Shown piece after piece: positions 1 through 5,123 of a stretch of DNA of 5,737 nucleotides. The stretch is from Flavobacteriaceae bacterium UBA3078. Lineage in GTDB: Bacteria > Bacteroidota > Bacteroidia > Flavobacteriales > Flavobacteriaceae. Position 1 is the first letter of the stretch, and each line of letters starts with the position of its first letter. The stretch spans positions 1 through 5,737 of the forward strand of contig DFBO01000047.1 in NCBI GenBank assembly GCA_002366675.1. The letters are read 5' to 3'. A model generated the notes under the pieces. That model worked only from the letters and a program-made list of their open reading frames with translations, was not told the origin of the DNA and did not search any database. Position numbers and translations under genes: made by a program.

Positions 1-795
1 TTTCTACAACGTCATAAAAATCCAACAACAAATATTACTATTGGTTTAATAGGAAAGTATGTGGAACTTCAAGATTCATATAAATCCATATTAGAAGCAT
101 TTATTAATGCTGGAGCTGCAAACGAAGTAAAAGTTACTATAGAAGCCATACATTCTGAATATATAAATTCAGATAATGTTAAAACTAAATTAGCACATTT
201 AGATGGTGTTTTAGTTGGACCAGGTTTGGGAGAAAGAGGTATTGAAGGGAAAATAGATGCAGTTAAATTTGTTCGAGAAAACAAAATTCCTTTTTTAGGA
301 ATTTGTCTTGGTATGCAAATGGCAGTTATAGAGTTTGCTAGAAATGTATTAAGTCTTAAGGATGCTAATTCTACAGAAATGGATAACAAAACGCCAAATC
401 CTGTTATCGATTTAATGGAGGAGCAAAAAAACATTACAGATAAAGGTGGAACCATGAGACTTGGTGCATGGTCTTGCGATTTAAAAATGAATTCCATAGC
501 TCAGAAAGTTTATAAAGTCAGTACTATTCAAGAGAGACATAGACATCGTTTTGAATTTAATAACAAATACAAAACGCAAATAGAAGCAGCAGGAATGATT
601 GCTACAGGACTAAATCCAGATACTAACTTAGTCGAAATTATTGAAATTCCAGACCATCCTTGGTTTGTGGGTGTGCAATATCATCCGGAATATAAAAGTA
701 CTGTGGCTAATCCACATCCTTTATTTGTGGCTTTTATTGAAGCTGCTTTAAAACATAAAAAAAATGGTAATAGTGTCAGTATGGCACAAAAATAA
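1..795 (+). CDS. pyrG: CTP synthase, C-terminal glutaminase half (5'-truncated by window edge)
   Basis: CTP synthase makes CTP from UTP, ATP and glutamine in the cytoplasm, the last step of de novo pyrimidine nucleotide synthesis. The reading frame is open from base 1 (codons before 61 read TNITIGLIGKY, the usual linker into the glutaminase domain), so the GTG at 61 is not a real start. 264 codons are visible, about half of the usual ~535-545 residues; the N-terminal synthetase domain lies off the left edge. The class I glutamine amidotransferase domain is complete: nucleophile Cys at 304-306 in GICLGMQ, and the His (682-684) and Glu (688-690) of the triad in QYHPEY. The segment DANSTEMDNKTPNPVIDLME is typical of the family. 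The oxyanion-region loop reads VGPGLGERG, where I expect VAPGFGERG in relatives, a mild variation. It ends in tandem TAA TAA codons. yidC follows after 103 nt on the same strand. Confidence 0.97.
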   Translation, partial: FLQRHKNPTTNITIGLIGKYVELQDSYKSILEAFINAGAANEVKVTIEAIHSEYINSDNVKTKLAHLDGVLVGPGLGERGIEGKIDAVKFVRENKIPFLGICLGMQMAVIEFARNVLSLKDANSTEMDNKTPNPVIDLMEEQKNITDKGGTMRLGAWSCDLKMNSIAQKVYKVSTIQERHRHRFEFNNKYKTQIEAAGMIATGLNPDTNLVEIIEIPDHPWFVGVQYHPEYKSTVANPHPLFVAFIEAALKHKKNGNSVSMAQK

Positions 796-820
796 TAATG
801 GATTAATTTTTGAATTGAGA

Positions 821-843
821 ATGTCTTAAATTAAACAAGACAT
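821..843 (+). repeat. Perfect 7-bp inverted repeat in the pyrG-yidC gap
   Basis: ATGTCTT (821-827) and AAGACAT (837-843) are exact reverse complements around a 9-nt AT-rich loop, starting 26 nt after the pyrG stop. The stem has only two G/C pairs and is followed by AAAGAATTA, not a T-run, so it does not look like a working intrinsic terminator. It could be an mRNA 3'-end stabilising hairpin, a protein-binding site or chance. Function unknown. Confidence 0.35.
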
Positions 844-865
844 AAAGAATTAACCACCACAAAGC

Positions 866-887
866 TCTCTTCATTTAATGGAAGAGA
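866..887 (+). repeat. Perfect 7-bp inverted repeat just upstream of the yidC start
   Basis: TCTCTTC (866-872) pairs exactly with GAAGAGA (881-887) around an 8-nt loop that contains the upstream ATG at 878. The hairpin ends 11 nt before the preferred yidC ATG at 899, inside the expected ribosome footprint. If yidC is translated from 899, this is a candidate 5'-UTR element affecting initiation. If it is translated from 878, the hairpin holds the start codon in its loop. The structure is seen; a regulatory role is inference. Confidence 0.35.
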
Positions 888-898
888 TAATTTTAAAT

Positions 899-2803
899 AT
901 GGAAGAAAAGAAAATTGACATAAATTCGATTATCGGATTTGTACTTATTTTTGGAATACTTGTGTACATGATGTACATGAACAAACCAACAGAAGAGGAG
1001 CAAGCAGCTCAAGAACAAGCCAAAAAAGAGCAAGTAGAAGCAGAGAATAAAGCAGAGCAAAAAGAAGATGTTGCAGTTACAACTGCTGAAGATTTTTCTG
1101 TAGAATCTGCTAAAGATTCGACGCAATTAGTAGCTCTAAATAACAAATTAGGAGCTTTTGCTTATTCTTCAACACTTCCTTCAGCTACAAATAATGAAAC
1201 ACTAGTAGAAAATGGTGTTTTAGCATTAAAGTTTAGTAATAAAGGTGGCTATTTAACTGAAATTAGATTGAAACAATTTGTCGACTTCGATTCAGTTCCA
1301 ATTTATTTAGTTAGAAATGGTAATACCGATTTCAATATTAATTTTGGTACTACAGATAGCCGTATTTTAAATACAAAAGATCTTTATTTCCAGCCAACAG
1401 TTACTAAAAATGGTGAGAACACAGTGGTTTCTATGAAACTTAAAGTGTCTCCAGAAAAATATTTGGAGTATCGTTATGAGTTGAAGCCTAACGATTATAT
1501 GGTGGAATTTACCATCCAGTCTAAAGGTTTAAACAATGTTATTAATAGTTCTCAGGAAGTTAATTTAGATTGGGAGTTAGATACCTATCGTCACGACCAA
1601 AGTATTACTTACGAGAATCGTTATACAAGATTAACTTACCAATATGATGATGGGAAAATAGATAAATTGGCTCAAGCTGGTGAAGACGATGAAACAGTTG
1701 AAGATGTTAAGTGGTTATCTTATAGACAACATTTCTTTAGCTCTATTTTAGTTTCTAAAGAACCATTAAAGAATGTAAGAATTACAACAAAAGATTTAGT
1801 TGCTGATGAAGAAATTGATACTGTTTTTACAAAAAGATTCACATCTAAAATACCTCTTAGTATACAAGCTGGAGAAATAAATCAGCCTTTAAAATTCTAT
1901 TTTGGACCTACAGATAGTAAGATTTTAAAACAATACGAAGATAATTTAGATGAAAGTATTCCATTTGGTTGGGGAATTTTTGGATGGATTAATAAAGCCT
2001 TATTTATTCCATTATTTGGATTCTTAAGTGGCTTCTTGCCATATGGTATTGCTATTATTGTTATGACCATTCTTATTAAATTATTAATGTCTTTTGTACA
2101 GTACAAGCAATTCCTGTCTCAGGCAAAACTTAAAGTTTTAAAACCGGAATTAGATGCCATAAAAGAAAAGTATAAAGACAATAAAATGAAAGCGCAACAA
2201 GAAACTATGGCGCTTCAAAACAAAGCTGGAGCAAGCCCTTTAAGTGGCTGTTTACCTGGATTGATACAACTGCCAGTCTTTTATGCTTTATTTATGTTTT
2301 TTCCAACAGCTTTCGATTTAAGACAGAAAAGTTTCCTTTGGGCAGACGATTTATCTTCGTATGATGCTGTTGCAACATTACCGTTTAATATTCCTTTTTA
2401 TGGAGATCATGTAAGTTTGTTTCCAATCTTGGCTGCCATAGCTATTTTCTTTTATATGAAAATGACAACAGGGCAACAAATGGCATCTCAGCCTACTCAA
2501 GAAGGTATGCCTGATATGGCGAAGATGATGAAGTACATGATTTACTTTTCACCATTAATGATGCTATTTTTCTTTAATAATTATGCATCTGGTTTAAGTT
2601 TATATTACTTTATTTCTAACGCGATTAGTATAGGAATTATGTTGGTTATTAAGAATTATATTCTTGATGAAGATAAAATCCATGCACAAATTCAAGTAAA
2701 TAAAGCTAAGCCTAAAAAGCAAAATAAATTCCAAAAGAAGATGGCAGATATGATGGAACAGGCAGAACAACAAAAACAAGCGCAGCAAAAACGCAAAAAA
2801 TAA
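899..2803 (+). CDS. yidC: Membrane protein insertase YidC (Oxa1 family)
   Basis: YidC inserts and folds inner-membrane proteins, alone or with SecYEG. With ATG 899 the protein has 634 residues and starts MEEKKIDINSIIGF, the usual Bacteroidota N-terminus; ATG 878 would add seven untypical residues (MEEIILN). Order: TM1 at ~9-27; a Glu/Gln/Lys/Ala-rich, probably coiled-coil stretch at ~31-57; the large periplasmic beta-sandwich domain to ~345; then the conserved insertase core from ~358 to 593. The core has the groove helix ending TILIKLL, the charged cytoplasmic hairpin at ~403-447, the SPLSGCLPGLIQLPVFYALF segment at ~446-465 and two or more further membrane helices. Lys394 sits where E. coli YidC has the groove Arg366. 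The loop between the later helices is rich in methionine. The tail (~600-634) is strongly basic and Gln/Lys-rich, as in YidC/Oxa1 proteins that contact the ribosome. There is no Shine-Dalgarno sequence. A strong terminator follows immediately. Confidence 0.97.
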   Translation: MEEKKIDINSIIGFVLIFGILVYMMYMNKPTEEEQAAQEQAKKEQVEAENKAEQKEDVAVTTAEDFSVESAKDSTQLVALNNKLGAFAYSSTLPSATNNETLVENGVLALKFSNKGGYLTEIRLKQFVDFDSVPIYLVRNGNTDFNINFGTTDSRILNTKDLYFQPTVTKNGENTVVSMKLKVSPEKYLEYRYELKPNDYMVEFTIQSKGLNNVINSSQEVNLDWELDTYRHDQSITYENRYTRLTYQYDDGKIDKLAQAGEDDETVEDVKWLSYRQHFFSSILVSKEPLKNVRITTKDLVADEEIDTVFTKRFTSKIPLSIQAGEINQPLKFYFGPTDSKILKQYEDNLDESIPFGWGIFGWINKALFIPLFGFLSGFLPYGIAIIVMTILIKLLMSFVQYKQFLSQAKLKVLKPELDAIKEKYKDNKMKAQQETMALQNKAGASPLSGCLPGLIQLPVFYALFMFFPTAFDLRQKSFLWADDLSSYDAVATLPFNIPFYGDHVSLFPILAAIAIFFYMKMTTGQQMASQPTQEGMPDMAKMMKYMIYFSPLMMLFFFNNYASGLSLYYFISNAISIGIMLVIKNYILDEDKIHAQIQVNKAKPKKQNKFQKKMADMMEQAEQQKQAQQKRKK

Positions 2804-2809
2804 AAAGCG

Positions 2810-2836
2810 AAGCTGCCTTTTTTGGCAGCTTTTTTT
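2810..2836 (+). terminator. Intrinsic terminator after yidC
   Basis: The stem AAGCTGCC (2810-2817) pairs perfectly with GGCAGCTT (2824-2831) around a six-T loop, and the T-run continues from 2831 to 2836. It starts 7 nt after the yidC stop. A run of five A before the stem (2802-2806) makes the structure potentially bidirectional, but no convergent gene is present. It should separate yidC from the MORN-repeat gene. Confidence 0.9.
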
Positions 2837-2900
2837 GTTATACTATTTGAGTGATATTGTCGTTTAAATAAAAATCTTAAGAATAGTTATCTAAATTAGC

Positions 2901-3605
2901 ATGAAACAAATTCAGATCATTTTATTTCTATTAATGCCAACTTTATTTATGGCACAATCCATTAATCAATTAGATGAGAATGGTAAGAGACATGGTTTTT
3001 GGAAAAAAAATTTCGAGAAAACAGACATAATTCGTTACGAGGGAGAATTTAATCATGGCAAAGAGATTGGGCTATTTAAATTCTACAAAAATATTAATAA
3101 GGAAGCTGTTTTAACAGCGACTAAACAGTTTAATGAAAAAGACAACATTGCTGAGGTTACTTTTTATGCTTCTAATGGAAAAGTGATAAGTAAAGGCATA
3201 ATGAATGGGAAGGACTATATTGGAGAATGGACTTATTACCATAAAGATTCTATGCAAATCATGACTTTAGAACATTATAACAGTCATGGACAATTAGATG
3301 GCGAGAGTTTGGTGTATTACAATAGTGGTAAACTAGCAGAAAAGAGATTTTATAAAAAAAATGCTTTGCAAGGAAAAGCAACATGGTTTGATGAAACTGG
3401 AAAAATTTTGAAAGAGTATCATTATGAAAATGGACTTTTACATGGAGAAGCTAAGTTTTATAATCCAACAGGAACTATAGAAATTGAAGGGCAATATAAA
3501 AGCGATAGAAAAGATGGTGTCTGGAAATACTATAAAGATGGCGAATTATTAGAGGAAAAAGATTTTACACGTTACTCTAAAAACCCATATCTAAAGAAGG
3601 ATTAA
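2901..3605 (+). CDS. Exported MORN-repeat (YwqK-like) protein
   Basis: A 234-residue protein of unknown specific function. Residues 1-18 form a signal peptide (MKQ, then a hydrophobic stretch to LFMA) with likely cleavage before Gln19. There is no lipobox Cys, so it is probably periplasmic or otherwise exported rather than a lipoprotein. The rest is built from about six imperfect ~22-residue units of the MORN_2 type, recognisable by aromatic-glycine patterns: KRHGFWK (~29), KEIGLFKFY (~54), YIGEWTYY (~106), LDGESLVYY (~132), LHGEAKFYNPTG (~180) and KDGVWKYYKDG (~204). Such proteins are often named YwqK-family 'antitoxin' by automated pipelines. Here no toxin gene is adjacent and the protein is exported, so that name should not be taken as function. 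It lies between two strong terminators, so it is probably transcribed alone, but the 69 nt between the first terminator and the ATG show no clear TAnnTTTG box and no Shine-Dalgarno. Repeat fold and export are well supported; the role is unknown. Confidence 0.88.
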   Translation: MKQIQIILFLLMPTLFMAQSINQLDENGKRHGFWKKNFEKTDIIRYEGEFNHGKEIGLFKFYKNINKEAVLTATKQFNEKDNIAEVTFYASNGKVISKGIMNGKDYIGEWTYYHKDSMQIMTLEHYNSHGQLDGESLVYYNSGKLAEKRFYKKNALQGKATWFDETGKILKEYHYENGLLHGEAKFYNPTGTIEIEGQYKSDRKDGVWKYYKDGELLEEKDFTRYSKNPYLKKD

Positions 3606-3630
3606 TTATTTTAAATCTTATTAAAATATA

Positions 3631-3666
3631 GAAGCTCCTTATAGAAATAAGGAGCTTCGCTTTTTT
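3631..3666 (+). terminator. Intrinsic terminator after the MORN-repeat gene
   Basis: A perfect 12-bp stem, GAAGCTCCTTAT (3631-3642) with ATAAGGAGCTTC (3647-3658), encloses an AGAA loop, followed by GC and six T (3661-3666). It lies 25 nt after the stop codon. It isolates the MORN-repeat gene from mnmA, which has its own promoter. Confidence 0.93.
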
Positions 3667-3712
3667 AGGTATTTTTTTACTAGTTGAGTAAGCTATTAAT
3701 CAATCGTAGTTG

Positions 3713-3722
3713 GGTAATTACC
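3713..3722. repeat. 10-bp perfect palindrome in the gap before mnmA
   Basis: GGTAATTACC is fully self-complementary. Its right half also forms part of TACCTAAA (3719-3726), the exact reverse complement of TTTAGGTA at 3664-3671. It lies about 160 bp upstream of the mnmA -7 box, far for a simple operator. The rest of the 3667-3880 stretch is AT-rich with no gene that I can support. A binding site is possible, but chance is a reasonable explanation in AT-rich DNA. Confidence 0.2.
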
Positions 3723-3882
3723 TAAACATTAAGATTATAAATTTAAAATAAATTATGTAAAATCAAATTAATTTCCAATAATTTATTCAGTAAAAGGAGA
3801 TAACAAACTGAATACTATTATGTTAAATTTTGTCAAAATGTGTTTAAAAACGGCATTTATTACAGGAATAATGTAAAATCTG

Positions 3883-3890
3883 TATCTTTG
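3883..3890 (+). promoter_or_regulatory. Bacteroidota-type -7 promoter element for mnmA
   Basis: TATCTTTG matches the TAnnTTTG -7 consensus used by the primary sigma factor of Bacteroidota exactly. It lies 12 nt before the mnmA ATG (3903). The expected -33 TTG element is not clear; only an AT-rich TTTATTA around 3856-3862 is at a suitable distance. With initiation usually a few bases after the box, the transcript would have a leader of only about 5-10 nt. The position also argues that translation cannot start at the in-frame GTG at 3840. Confidence 0.75.
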
Positions 3891-3902
3891 CAAACTGAAA
3901 TT

Positions 3903-5096
3903 ATGAAGAAAAAACGTGTTATAGTTGGACTTTCTGGAGGTGTAGATTCTAGTGTTGCTGCCTATTTATTAAAGGAGCAAGGCTATGAAGTTATTGGCTT
4001 GTTTATGAAAAACTGGCATGACGATTCTGTGACCATATCTAACGAATGCCCATGGCTAGACGATAGTAACGATGCCATGTTAGTGGCAGATAAATTGGGA
4101 ATTCCTTTTCAAACAGTAGATTTAAGTGAGCAATACAAAGAGCGTATTGTAGACTATATGTTTAACGAGTATGAAAAAGGAAGAACACCAAACCCGGATG
4201 TGCTTTGTAATAGAGAGATAAAATTCGATGTCTTCATGAAAATCGCTTTAGATTTAGGTGCAGATTATGTTGCAACTGGACATTATTGCCGAAAAGGGAC
4301 TATAGTAAAAGATGGAAAAGAAATTTATCAATTGTTAGCAGGAGCCGATCCAAATAAAGACCAGTCTTATTTTTTGTGTCAGTTATCTCAAGACCAATTA
4401 GCAAAGGCGTTATTTCCTATTGGCGAATTACAAAAACCAGAAGTTAGAGAAATTGCGGCACAACAAGAGTTGATAACAGCCGAAAAGAAAGATTCGCAAG
4501 GACTTTGTTTTATAGGCAAAGTAAGGTTGCCTGAATTTCTTCAGCAACAACTTAAGCCAAAAGAAGGTGTTATTGTTGAGGTTCCTGGAGATTTTGAGGC
4601 CTATAAACAACAGCTTCCTAGTTTTCAATCTAAAGAAAAAGAACTTCAATATTTATCAAAAAAAATACCTTACTCAATTCAAGACGGAAAAGTAGTAGGC
4701 AAGCATCAAGGAGCTCATTATTTTACAAAAGGGCAACGTAAAGGTTTAGCTGTTGGTGGAACCATAGAGCCACTTTTTGTTATTGATACCAATGTAGAAG
4801 ATAATGTTATATACACTGGACAAGGGAATCAGCATCCAGGATTATTTAAGTCGGTTCTTTTTGTTTCAAATGAAGAATTACATTGGGTTCGCGAGGATCT
4901 TCAGCTACAGGTAGATGAAACGATGGATGTAATGGCAAGAATTCGTTATAGACAATCTTTACAAAAAGCAACACTATATAAAGTCGATTCTGGTTTGTAT
5001 GTAGAGTTTAAAGCGCAACAATCTGCAATTACCGAAGGTCAATTTGTTGCTTGGTATCTTCAAGATGAATTAGTTGGTTCAGGAGTAATTTCTTAA
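3903..5096 (+). CDS. mnmA: tRNA-specific 2-thiouridylase MnmA
   Basis: MnmA puts sulfur on C2 of wobble uridine 34 in tRNA-Lys, -Glu and -Gln, using ATP and a persulfide relay, in the cytoplasm. From ATG 3903 the protein has 397 residues. The frame stays open upstream to a GTG at 3840, but that would add 21 untypical residues ahead of MKKKRVIVGLSGG and would precede the promoter. Motifs: PP-loop SGGVDSS at 11-17; NPDVLCN with Asp99 and nucleophile Cys102; ATGHY at 124-128; DQSYFL at 153-158; second catalytic Cys202 in SQGLCFIG (E. coli uses Cys102 and Cys199); HQGAHYFTKGQRKGL at ~268-282 in the central domain; and a C-terminal beta-barrel ending near 397. The protein is roughly 30 residues longer than E. 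coli MnmA. Most of the excess is an insert at ~230-260 before the HQG motif, which I believe is usual in Bacteroidota. There is no Shine-Dalgarno. The S8 peptidase gene follows after 24 nt. Confidence 0.97.
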   Translation: MKKKRVIVGLSGGVDSSVAAYLLKEQGYEVIGLFMKNWHDDSVTISNECPWLDDSNDAMLVADKLGIPFQTVDLSEQYKERIVDYMFNEYEKGRTPNPDVLCNREIKFDVFMKIALDLGADYVATGHYCRKGTIVKDGKEIYQLLAGADPNKDQSYFLCQLSQDQLAKALFPIGELQKPEVREIAAQQELITAEKKDSQGLCFIGKVRLPEFLQQQLKPKEGVIVEVPGDFEAYKQQLPSFQSKEKELQYLSKKIPYSIQDGKVVGKHQGAHYFTKGQRKGLAVGGTIEPLFVIDTNVEDNVIYTGQGNQHPGLFKSVLFVSNEELHWVREDLQLQVDETMDVMARIRYRQSLQKATLYKVDSGLYVEFKAQQSAITEGQFVAWYLQDELVGSGVIS

Positions 5097-5100
5097 ATTG

Positions 5101-5123
5101 CATGAGTAAATACGATACTCATG
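5101..5123 (+). promoter_or_regulatory. Perfect 8-bp hairpin covering the S8 peptidase start codon
   Basis: CATGAGTA (5101-5108) and TACTCATG (5116-5123) are exact reverse complements around a 7-nt loop. The ATG of the downstream gene (5121-5123) lies in the 3' arm, and the 5' arm starts 4 nt after the mnmA stop codon. No T-run follows, so it is not an intrinsic terminator. A ribosome finishing mnmA would cover the 5' arm and could free the start codon, a plausible translational-coupling switch. The structure is seen; the mechanism is inference. Confidence 0.45.

Noticed and set aside
61..63. GTG at 61 as the start of a 244-residue protein
   Set aside because: The same frame is open from base 1 and encodes conserved CTP synthase sequence, so this is an internal codon of a truncated gene.
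265..272. TAAATTTG inside pyrG, matching the TAnnTTTG promoter consensus
   Set aside because: It lies within coding sequence with no gene start nearby. Short AT-rich matches are expected by chance; TAAGTTTG inside yidC near 2411-2418 was rejected for the same reason.
69..497. 142-codon open frame on the minus strand
   Set aside because: It lies opposite pyrG, which has clear conserved motifs; the antisense translation resembles no family I recognise.
893..1126. Minus-strand frame rich in Phe, Leu and Cys
   Set aside because: It is the antisense of the Lys/Glu/Gln-rich stretch of YidC; its composition is a by-product of that.
2838..2900. Possible promoter for the MORN-repeat gene (TACTATTTG region)
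   Set aside because: It does not match TAnnTTTG spacing and has no TTG at the right distance; a promoter must exist after the terminator, but I cannot place it.
2901..3605. Toxin-antitoxin module
   Set aside because: Only the family label of YwqK-like proteins suggests it; there is no partner gene, and the signal peptide argues against a cytoplasmic antitoxin.
3820..3876. Small 18-codon ORF (ATG at 3820) with AGGAG about 20 nt upstream
   Set aside because: The spacing is too long for a Shine-Dalgarno, and it lies upstream of the likely mnmA transcription start, so it is probably not a leader peptide.
4428..4649. 73-codon minus-strand frame inside mnmA
   Set aside because: It is antisense to conserved MnmA sequence, with no family resemblance or start context.
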